NCBI GenBank assembly: GCA_964346535.1
Contig: CAYFUN010000001.1
Location: 124,001-188,000 of the forward strand
Direction of reading: 5' to 3'
Length of the DNA stretch: 64,000 nucleotides
Source: Neofamilia sp964346535
GTDB taxonomy: Bacteria > Bacillota > Clostridia > Tissierellales > Peptoniphilaceae
The translations under genes and the position numbers were made by a program. Of the stretch, positions 16,522 to 25,039 are shown piece after piece. How positions within the stretch are numbered: position 1 is the stretch's first letter; each line of letters opens with the position of its first letter. Below the pieces are notes generated by a model. It did no database searches, was not told the DNA's origin, and saw nothing but the letters and a program-made list of their open reading frames with translations.

Positions 16522-16575
16522 ATTCTTAGCAATTACCTAGTGGACGCCGAGGTACGTTTCACAAAGTAATCGACT
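16522..16575 (-). ncRNA. Candidate structured leader of rpsO (S15 autoregulatory element)
   Basis: The minus strand folds as nested stems ATTAC/GTAAT (outer, 16570-16566 with 16536-16532), GTG/CAC and ACG/CGT. It sits between the predicted transcription start and the rpsO ribosome site. Firmicute S15 is known to repress its own mRNA through leader structures. Identity with a described class is not shown. Confidence 0.4.
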
Positions 16576-16580
16576 TATAA

Positions 16581-16609
16581 ATAATACCATATAAGTTAGT
16601 ATTTGTATA
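16581..16609 (-). promoter_or_regulatory. rpsO promoter
   Basis: TATACA (16609-16604), 17-bp spacer, TATTAT (16586-16581) with a TGG extension on the minus strand. Confidence 0.6.
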
Positions 16610-16678
16610 GTTTTTATACGATTTTTTTACTTTTATTTTAAAATAAAGTTAAATATTTTATACAAGCAAAGATTATAC

Positions 16679-18649
16679 TTAGAGCTTTAAGTCTTTTAAA
16701 AAATCTTCCAACTTTTCCTCAGATATTATTGGTATATTTAATTCTTGGGCTTTATCGTACTTAGACCCAGGTTTGTCTCCGACTAAAACATAAGATGTGT
16801 TTTTAGTTACGCTTGATGAAACCTTGCCTGAGTTTTTTGTAATTATTTCTTCTAAATCCTTTCTTTTATATGAAGCAAAGGATCCTGTAATTACAAAGCT
16901 TTGTCCTTCTAATTTTTTACTCTTGTCATCTTTGTTTGGATAGATAATTTGAACTCCAAGGTCAAATAGGTCTTCAATAACTTCTAAAACTTGAGGATTA
17001 GAAAAATATGCATATATATTGTGGGCAGTTATTGGTCCAATATCATCTAATGATGCAAGATACTCTTCACTAGCAGCCTTTAATTCTTCAAAATTATTAA
17101 AGTGACTTGCTAAGTCTAAGGCAGTTTTTTCTCCAACATTTTGTATGCCTAGGGAATTTATAAAGTTATTAAAGGGAACTTTTTTGCTAGCTTCAATTGC
17201 ATTTAGCATATTATTAATTTTTTTGTCTCTAAAACCTTCAAGTTTTTCAAAGTCTTCTCTTGTTAGTGTATAGAAGTCTGATATTTTTTTAATGTCATGG
17301 ATGTCAATAAGTTGTTGAATAGTTTTTTCACTTAGGCCATCTATGTTCATAGCGTTTTTTGAAACAAAGTATGTTAGCCTAGCTAAAAGCTGTGGCTGAC
17401 AAGACAAGGTGTTGTTACAAAATAAATGGGCGCCTATTTCTTCTAACTTTGTATGACAGGCTGGACAATATTCTGGCTTTTTTATTTCAATAGTATCTCC
17501 ATAAGAATTATCAGCTGATAAAATCTCTGGTATAACATCATTAGATCTTCTAACAAGTACTTCTGAATTAATTCTTATGTCTTTTGATGCAATGAAATTA
17601 TAATTGTTTAAAGTAGCCCTTGATATGGTTACCCCATCTATCTCAATTGGCTCAAGGATAGCAGAGGGAGTTACCTTTGAAGTTCTTCCTACATTCCAAA
17701 CTACATCAAGTAACTTAGTGTATCTTTCTTCTGCTTCAAATTTATAGGCAATGGCCCATCTAGGAAACTTATTGGTATAGCCTAATTTTTGTCTATAGGA
17801 TAGGTCATTTACCTTAATAACAACTCCATCAATTAAAAAGTCTAAGTCATTTCTAATATTCTCAATAAATTTAATTTTTTCAATCACTTGGTCTATGTTT
17901 TTACAGACAAAATAATTTTGATTTACTGGAAATCCATTTTCTTCTAAAAAATCTTTAGCATCTGTATCCTTTTTTATGCCTGGCCAATTTGTATTTATAT
18001 TGTAAAAATAAGCAGAAATATTTCTCTTAGTTATTACTGAAGTATCTAAGTTCCTAATTGCTCCTGCAGCTGCATTCCTCGCATTTTTTAAAATATCTTC
18101 GTCATCTAATGAGTTTAGATAATTAAATGTTGAAAGGGGCATATAAGCTTCTCCAACTATTTCAAAAAATTCTTTTTCCTTTATTGAGAATGGAATGTTT
18201 TTCATTCTTCTAACTTGTTCAGTAATATTTTCTCCAACAAAACCATTGCCTCTAGTAGCAGCAGATTTAAAAATTCCATCTTCATAAGTCAAGGCTATAG
18301 TTAAACCGTCAAACTTTAACTCAACAACATAATCCAGCTCATTAACTGACAAAAGATTTTTTATTCTATTATCAAAGTCATAAAGGCCTTGGTAGCTTTG
18401 AGATTTGTCTAAACTATATAGCCTAAAAACATGGTTGTGTTTTTCAAATTTAGTTAGTATTAAATCCCCTACCCTTTGGGTTGGTGAATTAGAAAAAATT
18501 ATTCCAGTTTCTGCTTCTAGCTTTTCTAACTTTTCATAATTTCTATCATATTCAGAATCTGAAACCATTGGTTCATCTAAGGTATAATAATGATAAGACC
18601 AGGTATTTAACTGGTCAATTAAATTTTTAATTTCTTCTAACTTAGTCAT
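16679..18649 (-). CDS. ligA: NAD-dependent DNA ligase LigA
   Basis: Seals nicks in replication and repair using NAD+. The protein is 656 residues. Order of domains: Ia (YYTLDEPMVSDSEYD), adenylation domain with nucleophile Lys112 (VELKFDG), OB fold, four-Cys zinc finger (CPAC...C...C), helix-hairpin-helix repeats and a C-terminal BRCT (GQSFVITGSFASYKR). The frame is open to 18676, but ATG 18649 has GGAGG six bases upstream. It overlaps the pcrA end by 8 bp, the conserved pcrA-ligA operon. Confidence 0.97.
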   Translation of the reverse strand: MTKLEEIKNLIDQLNTWSYHYYTLDEPMVSDSEYDRNYEKLEKLEAETGIIFSNSPTQRVGDLILTKFEKHNHVFRLYSLDKSQSYQGLYDFDNRIKNLLSVNELDYVVELKFDGLTIALTYEDGIFKSAATRGNGFVGENITEQVRRMKNIPFSIKEKEFFEIVGEAYMPLSTFNYLNSLDDEDILKNARNAAAGAIRNLDTSVITKRNISAYFYNINTNWPGIKKDTDAKDFLEENGFPVNQNYFVCKNIDQVIEKIKFIENIRNDLDFLIDGVVIKVNDLSYRQKLGYTNKFPRWAIAYKFEAEERYTKLLDVVWNVGRTSKVTPSAILEPIEIDGVTISRATLNNYNFIASKDIRINSEVLVRRSNDVIPEILSADNSYGDTIEIKKPEYCPACHTKLEEIGAHLFCNNTLSCQPQLLARLTYFVSKNAMNIDGLSEKTIQQLIDIHDIKKISDFYTLTREDFEKLEGFRDKKINNMLNAIEASKKVPFNNFINSLGIQNVGEKTALDLASHFNNFEELKAASEEYLASLDDIGPITAHNIYAYFSNPQVLEVIEDLFDLGVQIIYPNKDDKSKKLEGQSFVITGSFASYKRKDLEEIITKNSGKVSSSVTKNTSYVLVGDKPGSKYDKAQELNIPIISEEKLEDFLKDLKL

Positions 18650-20852
18650 TAATAACCTCCATAGGAGCAAGATCAACTAACAAGGTTTTCTTTTGTCCAT
18701 TGTCAAATAATACTGTTACAAGCTGGTCACCAGTTGATTGATCTACTTTTTCCACTATGCCTTTTCCCCACTTTTTGTGGTTGACTTGGTCTCCTTCTTT
18801 AAATTTATTTGTGTTTATAGAAATCGAATCATTTTCTCTTTCTTTTTTGTTTGTATATTTGTTGCCTGTATAATTATAAGATTCAAAACCTGTAAAGAAT
18901 TTACTTTCTTTAGGGACAAAAGACTTTCTACTTAAGTCTTCTTGGTCTATAGAGTCTTGAATTTCATCTAAAAATGTAGACCTTAGTTGGTATTCGTTTT
19001 TTCCAAACCTATTCCTAGCTTTTGCACAAGTTAGATATAGATCTTTTTTAGCCCTAGTTATAGCAACATACATAAGTCTTCTTTCTTCTTCTAGGTCGTC
19101 ATCTTCTAAGGCATAGGCTGATGGAAATATTCCTTGTTCAAGGGCCACTAAAAATACTTTTTCAAATTCAAGTCCCTTGGCTGAATGGACAGTAATTAGT
19201 GAAACAGAATTTTTAAGGTCTTCAGTTTTGTCGTTGTCAGAAAGCAAGGCTACTCCAGTTAAATATTCATGAAGGTCTCCCTCTCCTCTTTTTTCAAAGT
19301 CTTCTATAGATGACCTAAACTCTTCAATGTTTTCTATTTTTGCCCTAGCTTCTACTGTGTTTTGCTCTTCTAAAATTTTTATATATTCAATTCTGTCTAA
19401 TATAAAATCTAACAAGTCAGTGATAGACATTGAGCTAGCCTTTACTTGCAAGTTGCTTATTAAATTTTTAAAATCTTCTAATTTTTTTTGGGCATTGGCA
19501 TTAAATAACTTATCATATTCTTCTAAATATGATAGTGACCTAAATAGGGAAATTTGCTTTTCAATAGCAATTTGATTTAGTTTTTCAACTGTAACATCTC
19601 CAATACCACGCTTAGGAGAATTAATTATCCTTCTAAATGATACGTCATCATCTGTATTTACAATTAGTTTTAAATAAGCCATTAAATCTTTGATTTCAGT
19701 CCTATCATAGAACTTAATTCCGCCAATTACCTTGTAAGGAATTTTTCTCTTCATTAGTTCTTCTTCAAATGATCTACTTAAAGAATTTGACCTATAGAGT
19801 ATAGCAATTTCTTCAGCCTTACAGTTTTCATTAATAAGCTTTTCTATCTCATCAGCTACAAAGGCTCCTTCTTCTTGGTTATTAGCGGCAATAAAGAGTT
19901 TTGGTTTATTGCCATCTTCATTATCAGTCCAAAGGTCTTTTTTTATTCTTTGACTATTATTTTTAATTACTTCATTGGCAGTATTTAATATATTTTTTGT
20001 CGACCTATAATTTTGAGAGAGAATAATTTTTTTTGCTCCCGCAAAATCTTTTTCGAAATTCAAAATATTATTAATATTGGCTCCTCTCCACTTATAAATT
20101 GATTGGTCAGAGTCACCAACTACACAAATATTGTTGTGAATGCCAGTTAATAATTTTATTAACTCATATTGAATATTATTGGTGTCTTGATATTCATCGA
20201 CAAAAACATATCTAAATCTTTCTTGATAGTATTTTCTTGCCATCTTATCTGAATTTAGTAATTCAATTGTCTTTATTATTAGATCATCAAAATCAAAGGC
20301 ATTATTTTCTACAAGCTTTCTTTGATAGGCCTTGTATAGAGTTAAAATAGCCTTGTCTATTGGGTTACTAGCAAATTTTTCAAACTCAGCTGGTGAAATT
20401 CCTTCATTTTTCATAGATGATATTTTTTCTTGGACAAATTTAGGAGAAAATATCTTTTCGTCAAGATTCGCTTCTTTGATACATTCTTTAATTAATGTTT
20501 TTTGATCACTTGTATCATATATAGAAAAGTTTTTGTTATAACCTGGAAGGTTTAAATCTCTTCTTAAAATTCTTACACAAATAGAATGAAAGGTTCCAAT
20601 CCACATAGCAGAAACGTTAAAGTCTAGTAGCTTTGAAACTCTATCTTTCATTTCACTAGCTGCCTTGTTAGTAAAGGTAAAGGCAAGGATTTCTTGTGGG
20701 TGAACATTTTTTTCTTCTATTAAATAGGCGATTTTTGTTGTAACAACTCTAGTTTTTCCACTTCCAGCGCCTGCTAAAATTAAAATAGGTCCTTCAATAT
20801 TTTCAACTGCAGCCCTTTGTACATCATTTAATTCATTTAAAATACTTTCCAT
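18642..20852 (-). CDS. pcrA: ATP-dependent DNA helicase PcrA/UvrD
   Basis: Superfamily 1A 3'-5' helicase for repair and for clearing conflicts with transcription. The protein is 736 residues. Walker A AGAGSGKT is at 27-34, then TFTNKAASEM, DEYQDTN (motif II), QNYRST, TVHSAKGLEF and VAITRAKK. The C-terminal extension ends in a Tudor-like KKWGKGIVEKV segment that in PcrA binds RNA polymerase. The ribosome site is a GGAGG. It precedes ligA in one transcription unit. Confidence 0.96.
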   Translation of the reverse strand: MESILNELNDVQRAAVENIEGPILILAGAGSGKTRVVTTKIAYLIEEKNVHPQEILAFTFTNKAASEMKDRVSKLLDFNVSAMWIGTFHSICVRILRRDLNLPGYNKNFSIYDTSDQKTLIKECIKEANLDEKIFSPKFVQEKISSMKNEGISPAEFEKFASNPIDKAILTLYKAYQRKLVENNAFDFDDLIIKTIELLNSDKMARKYYQERFRYVFVDEYQDTNNIQYELIKLLTGIHNNICVVGDSDQSIYKWRGANINNILNFEKDFAGAKKIILSQNYRSTKNILNTANEVIKNNSQRIKKDLWTDNEDGNKPKLFIAANNQEEGAFVADEIEKLINENCKAEEIAILYRSNSLSRSFEEELMKRKIPYKVIGGIKFYDRTEIKDLMAYLKLIVNTDDDVSFRRIINSPKRGIGDVTVEKLNQIAIEKQISLFRSLSYLEEYDKLFNANAQKKLEDFKNLISNLQVKASSMSITDLLDFILDRIEYIKILEEQNTVEARAKIENIEEFRSSIEDFEKRGEGDLHEYLTGVALLSDNDKTEDLKNSVSLITVHSAKGLEFEKVFLVALEQGIFPSAYALEDDDLEEERRLMYVAITRAKKDLYLTCAKARNRFGKNEYQLRSTFLDEIQDSIDQEDLSRKSFVPKESKFFTGFESYNYTGNKYTNKKERENDSISINTNKFKEGDQVNHKKWGKGIVEKVDQSTGDQLVTVLFDNGQKKTLLVDLAPMEVIND

Positions 20853-20911
20853 AAGGCCTCCTTTTTATAAATATATTATCATAAAACTTTACAAGAAACT
20901 AACTAAATCAC

Positions 20912-20938
20912 AAAAAAAGGACAGACTTAAATCTGTCC
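20912..20938 (-). terminator. Terminator of the rimP-to-deoD operon
   Basis: Minus-strand stem GGACAGA/TCTGTCC followed by seven Ts, 15 bp after deoD. Confidence 0.9.
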
Positions 20939-20952
20939 ATATGATATATTAT

Positions 20953-21654
20953 TTAAGCTAGTTCTAAAGCAATTTCCATCATCTTAGTAAAAGTAGTTTC
21001 TCTTTCTTTTGGAGTAGTTGCTTCTTGTGAAACTAGTGAATCTGAAACTGTTAAAATTGTTAAAGCATTTACTCCTGCCTTTGCAGCATTGGCATAAAGG
21101 GCATAGGCTTCCATTTCAACTCCTAAGACACCAATATCAGCCCATTTTTTCCATACTTCTGGGTGGTCATTATAGAAAATATCAGATGATAAAATATTTC
21201 CAACTCTTACCTTATAATTTTTATCATCAGCAATTTTTTTAGCCTTTTCTAAAAGTTCAAAGGACGCAATAGCTGAAAATGTTCCTGGCAGTTCATACTG
21301 GCTTGCAAAATTAGAATTTGTACAGGCTCCTTGGGCCAAAATAATATCATGAATTTTTACATCTTCTTGATAAGACCCACAAGATCCAACTCTAATTAAG
21401 TTTTTAACTCCATAAAAGTGAATTAATTCATAAGAATATATTCCCATAGAAGGCATACCCATTCCTGTTCCCATAACAGAAACTTCTTTTCCCTTGTACT
21501 TTCCTGTGTAGCCTAGCATATTTCTAACTGAATTAAATTCTACTACATCTTCTAAAAAATTCTCTGCAATAAACTTAGCCCTAAGTGGGTCTCCTGGTAA
21601 TAAAACTGTTTCTGCAATTTGTCCTTTTTTAGCTTGATTGTGAGCTGTTGTCAT
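20953..21654 (-). CDS. deoD: Purine-nucleoside phosphorylase DeoD
   Basis: Phosphorolysis of purine nucleosides in salvage. The 233 residues match the hexameric family-1 enzyme. It shows LLPGDPLRAKFIAE, MGTGMGMPSMGIYSYEL, LIRVGSCGSY and the VLGVEMEAYALYA active-site region, with the catalytic Asp in TVSDSL. The ribosome site is AAGGAG before ATG 21654. It is the last gene before a strong terminator, following a small acetyltransferase gene. Confidence 0.96.
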   Translation of the reverse strand: MTTAHNQAKKGQIAETVLLPGDPLRAKFIAENFLEDVVEFNSVRNMLGYTGKYKGKEVSVMGTGMGMPSMGIYSYELIHFYGVKNLIRVGSCGSYQEDVKIHDIILAQGACTNSNFASQYELPGTFSAIASFELLEKAKKIADDKNYKVRVGNILSSDIFYNDHPEVWKKWADIGVLGVEMEAYALYANAAKAGVNALTILTVSDSLVSQEATTPKERETTFTKMMEIALELA

Positions 21655-21681
21655 AATGTTCTCCTTTCGATGCTTTAAATT

Positions 21682-21930
21682 TTATAATAAATCTTCATTT
21701 ATTCTATTGGTTGTTTCAATAAATTTTGGGTCAAAGTAATAACTGTTTTCCTTAGCAAAAACAAGTAGACTTTTTAAAAGATCGCTGGCGATGCCTTGAC
21801 CTTTTAAATGGCTAACCACCTCTATATTATTTATAATAACTTTTTCATTTTCAATTTCATAAGAAAGCTGAGCTAAAGGTTCTTTGGGATTACCAATAAA
21901 AAACCTATTTTCTTCTTGGACAATATCCAT
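21682..21930 (-). CDS. Small GNAT-family N-acetyltransferase-like protein
   Basis: An 82-residue protein of the short YjdJ-type GNAT group: acidic N-terminal strands, then IEVVSHLKGQGIASDLLKSL, containing the acetyl-CoA pyrophosphate-binding motif (Q/R-x-x-G-x-A). Members usually end in a conserved cysteine-containing CPYVxxYF segment. Here the tail is instead YYFDPKFIETTNRINEDLL with no Cys, so catalysis is doubtful. It sits between ribF and deoD in one operon. The target is unknown. Confidence 0.65.
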   Translation of the reverse strand: MDIVQEENRFFIGNPKEPLAQLSYEIENEKVIINNIEVVSHLKGQGIASDLLKSLLVFAKENSYYFDPKFIETTNRINEDLL

Positions 21931-21954
21931 AAATCTATCCTCAATTATATCAGT

Positions 21955-22875
21955 TTATTCTAATTCAAATTTACCATTCTTTATTAAGTCTATGTCTCTT
22001 AAAATATTTTTGGTCATTTCTTCAGTTGAAGAAAATTTGAGCATAGGCCTTATTTTCTTTATAAAGCGAATTTCTATATCTTTGTTATAAATATTTTCTT
22101 TAAAGTTTATTATATGGGCTTCTACCTTCAATTCTTTTTCATCTAAGGTATAATTTTTACCAAGGCTTGTTGCTGCAATATATTTTTTATTGTCTATAAA
22201 AACCTCACTTGCATAAACTCCTTCACTTGGAAGAACATAGTCAGTAGCCAGTTGAATATTAGCTGTTGGAAAACCTAAAGTAGACCCAAGTTTTTTCCCT
22301 GGAACAACTTTTCCATCAAGGATATAGGGTCTATTTAATAGGGCTTCTGCCTTTGCAAGTTTGTTATCTTTTATATAGGACTTTATAATAGTCGAAGATA
22401 CAACTTCATTATCAAATTTCTCTGCCTCACTAATATTAACTGAAAAATTATCGCTTGCAAAGGATTTTAATAAATCTGTATCTCCCCTTGCCTCTTTCCC
22501 AAAACTATAATCATAGCCAACAAAAACTCCACATACATTTAAATTATCTTTGAGAAAGTATATAAACTCTTCAGCTTGAAAATTTTTTATCTCGTCAAAG
22601 TTTATTATAAAAACTAGGTCAACTTCACTTGCCTCTAATATTTTTATCTTTTGATCTAAGGTTGTCAGTTGCTTTTGTTTTGAAAGATAAATACTGTTAT
22701 TAGTATGACTTTCAAATAATAAGACAGCTGAATTTACCTTGAATTTTTTACTTTGGCCTACTAGATTATCAATTATTTTCATGTGGCCTCTATGAAGGCC
22801 GTCAAAGTTTCCAAGGGCAATATAGGATTTTTCAATTTTTAATTTTGCATTTTTATCAATATTAATTACTTTCAT
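21955..22875 (-). CDS. ribF: Bifunctional riboflavin kinase / FAD synthetase RibF
   Basis: Makes FMN and then FAD from riboflavin. The N-terminal adenylyltransferase domain has ALGNFDGLHRGH (about 22-33). The C-terminal flavokinase domain carries GKKLGSTLGFPTAN with the PTAN motif and later EAHIINF. ATG 22875 lies one base after the truB stop, and an in-frame ATG at 22884 is also possible; neither has a strong Shine-Dalgarno, suggesting coupling to truB. The truB-ribF order is conserved in Firmicutes. Confidence 0.95.
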   Translation of the reverse strand: MKVINIDKNAKLKIEKSYIALGNFDGLHRGHMKIIDNLVGQSKKFKVNSAVLLFESHTNNSIYLSKQKQLTTLDQKIKILEASEVDLVFIINFDEIKNFQAEEFIYFLKDNLNVCGVFVGYDYSFGKEARGDTDLLKSFASDNFSVNISEAEKFDNEVVSSTIIKSYIKDNKLAKAEALLNRPYILDGKVVPGKKLGSTLGFPTANIQLATDYVLPSEGVYASEVFIDNKKYIAATSLGKNYTLDEKELKVEAHIINFKENIYNKDIEIRFIKKIRPMLKFSSTEEMTKNILRDIDLIKNGKFELE

Positions 22876-22876
22876 C

Positions 22877-23764
22877 TTATACATATAGGTGCTTAGTTAA
22901 TTTAAGCATAGTCCCCTTTGCTGTTGTAAATATATTAGCGATTCCCAATATTTTATTTTGTTCATAAATGAGATAAGTTCCATTTTTGTATTGACTTTTT
23001 AAAGGCTCAGTCATTCCGTTTTTTAACCTCTGTATAAGGGCTTCATCGGAAAGAGTTATTTTTTCTATATCTAAATGGATATCGTCTATATCAATTATCC
23101 TTGATCTAATAAAATCTTCATCTTCATTGATAAGATCGACTGCTTGGTCTATAGAAAATCCACTACAATGAACTCTCTCTAAGTCAGACATATAAGCATA
23201 ATTGCCAAGAGCCCTTCCAATATCATCTACTAAAGTTCTGATATAAGTGCCTGCTGAAACCTGGGTTTTTATTTTAGCTTCTTGATTTTCAAAAGAAAAA
23301 TCTAAAAGCTCAATTGAATAGATAGTTGTTTGTCTTTCTTTTCGCTCTATACTTATACCCTGTCTGGCCAAATCATAAAGCCTTTGTCCCTTATATTTTA
23401 AAGCTGAATACATTGGTGGAATTTGTGTAATTTCCCCAACAAAATCATTTAAAATCATATTTAGGTCATCAATTGACACTTTTTCATCAGTCGACTCAGT
23501 TACCTTGCCTTCGGCGTCTAAAGTATCTGTAGCCTTTCCAAATATAATACTAGCTATATAAGTTTTTTTCTCTTTTTGTAAATATTCAATCGTCTTTGTT
23601 GCTCTGCCTAAGCAGACAACTAAAACGCCTGAAGCTAAAAGGTCTAGGGTCCCTGAATGGCCAACTTTTTTTTGATTGAAAATCTTTTTTACCATACGGA
23701 CATAATCAGTAGACCCAATGCCCTTTCTTTTATTTACTACTAAAAATCCATTATAATCTGTCAT
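22877..23764 (-). CDS. truB: tRNA pseudouridine(55) synthase TruB
   Basis: Forms pseudouridine 55 in the T-loop of tRNAs. The protein is 295 residues. It starts NGFLVVNKRKGIGST, with catalytic Asp in HSGTLDLLASGVL, then YSALKYKGQRLYDLAR and the SAGTYIRTLVDDIG motif. A C-terminal PUA-like extension follows. It overlaps the nrnA end by 14 bp and is followed directly by ribF. Confidence 0.97.
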   Translation of the reverse strand: MTDYNGFLVVNKRKGIGSTDYVRMVKKIFNQKKVGHSGTLDLLASGVLVVCLGRATKTIEYLQKEKKTYIASIIFGKATDTLDAEGKVTESTDEKVSIDDLNMILNDFVGEITQIPPMYSALKYKGQRLYDLARQGISIERKERQTTIYSIELLDFSFENQEAKIKTQVSAGTYIRTLVDDIGRALGNYAYMSDLERVHCSGFSIDQAVDLINEDEDFIRSRIIDIDDIHLDIEKITLSDEALIQRLKNGMTEPLKSQYKNGTYLIYEQNKILGIANIFTTAKGTMLKLTKHLYV

Positions 23765-24689
23765 AATTATTTAAAATCTCTTCAATAGCTTTGTCTAAGT
23801 TCTTTTCTAAAATTGTAAAACCAGCGGCCTTTATATGGCCTCCTCCAGAAAACTTTTGAGCCAGTTCAGCTACGTTTTTATCAAACTTACTTCTCAAACT
23901 TCCCTTAAAGCCACCATCAATTTCTTTTAATACCATGGCAACTTCAATTCCATCAATGTCTCTAATAAATTCAACACTTCCGTCAGCATCTGATTCAACT
24001 GCTCCAAGTTTCTTTAAGTCTTCTTTTAAAATATAGGAATAAGCAAAGGCTCTTTTTTTATCTATTACAAGTCTATTTAAAATAGTAGATAAAACCTTTA
24101 CTTTTTCTAGACTATTTTTTGAATATAAATTTGTGTTTATTTTATTTAGATCAATTCCAAATTCAAGTAACTCTGCAGCAATTTTGAAAGTCCGTGTTGT
24201 ACACGAATCATACTTAAAAGAACCAGTGTCAGAAGATATTGCTGTATATATTGATTCTGCAATATTTATATCTATAGGTAAGTCATAGGCCTTAATTAGC
24301 TCGTATAACACTTCTCCAGTAGATGAATAATCTGCTTTAACAATGTTTAGATCAAAGTCTAAGTTGTTTGAGATGTGATGGTCAATATTAATTTTATATT
24401 TGGCCTTGTTTACTATATCTTGTCCTGGACCAAATCTATCTATGCTTGAAGAGTCTAAGGTAATTAATAAGTCAAAATCTTTTTCCCATTCCTTACTTAG
24501 TTTATCAATCCCATATAAAAATTTTAAGTTATATGGGATTTCATCTAAACAAATAGCTCTTACATCTTTTCCTAACTGCCTTAAGGATTCAGCTAGGCCT
24601 GTAAGACAGCCTAAGTTGTCTCCATCTGGACTAACATGTGAAATTAATGCAATAGTAGTAGCTTGATCAATATAGGCTCTAAAATCCAT
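23751..24689 (-). CDS. nrnA: DHH phosphoesterase NrnA (oligoribonuclease / pAp phosphatase)
   Basis: Degrades nanoRNAs and 3',5'-bisphosphonucleotides. The 312 residues start with the DHH metal-binding motifs ISHVSPDGDNLG (about 16-27) and LDSSSIDRFG, then the signature INIDHHISN (near 118). The DHHA1 domain ends in KFSGGGHIKAAGF. It lies between rbfA and truB, the usual Firmicute position. Confidence 0.95.
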   Translation of the reverse strand: MDFRAYIDQATTIALISHVSPDGDNLGCLTGLAESLRQLGKDVRAICLDEIPYNLKFLYGIDKLSKEWEKDFDLLITLDSSSIDRFGPGQDIVNKAKYKINIDHHISNNLDFDLNIVKADYSSTGEVLYELIKAYDLPIDINIAESIYTAISSDTGSFKYDSCTTRTFKIAAELLEFGIDLNKINTNLYSKNSLEKVKVLSTILNRLVIDKKRAFAYSYILKEDLKKLGAVESDADGSVEFIRDIDGIEVAMVLKEIDGGFKGSLRSKFDKNVAELAQKFSGGGHIKAAGFTILEKNLDKAIEEILNNYDRL

Positions 24690-24691
24690 TG

Positions 24692-25039
24692 TTAGTGGTC
24701 CTCATTTGCCTTTTCAATTTTTTCAAAAAGTTCAAAAGATTTTTCTATTGAATCATCTTCTACAAAAATTAATTCTGGCATTATTCTAAGTTTTAAGTCC
24801 TTAGAAATCTCTCTTTTTATAAAACCTTTTGCTGATTCTAATCCTTTAACTGTATCAGCTCTCTTGCTGTCATCTATAGTTGAGATATAAATTTTTGCTA
24901 TAGAATAGTCATTAGTTAAGTCTACATGAGTTACACTAGCTAAAGAATCAATTCTTGGATCTTTTAAGCCGTCTAAAATAAGCTTAGATACAGTTTTTTT
25001 AATTTCTTCTGCAATTCTTCTTACTCTTTTTTCACTCAT
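24692..25039 (-). CDS. rbfA: Ribosome-binding factor A
   Basis: KH-domain factor that binds 16S rRNA helix 1 during late 30S maturation. The 115 residues include RVRRIAEEIKKTVSKLIL, LKDPRIDSLASVTHVDLTNDYSIAKIYIS and a C-terminal IMPELIFVEDDSIE, all typical. The start overlaps the infB stop (ATGA). Confidence 0.95.
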   Translation of the reverse strand: MSEKRVRRIAEEIKKTVSKLILDGLKDPRIDSLASVTHVDLTNDYSIAKIYISTIDDSKRADTVKGLESAKGFIKREISKDLKLRIMPELIFVEDDSIEKSFELFEKIEKANEDH

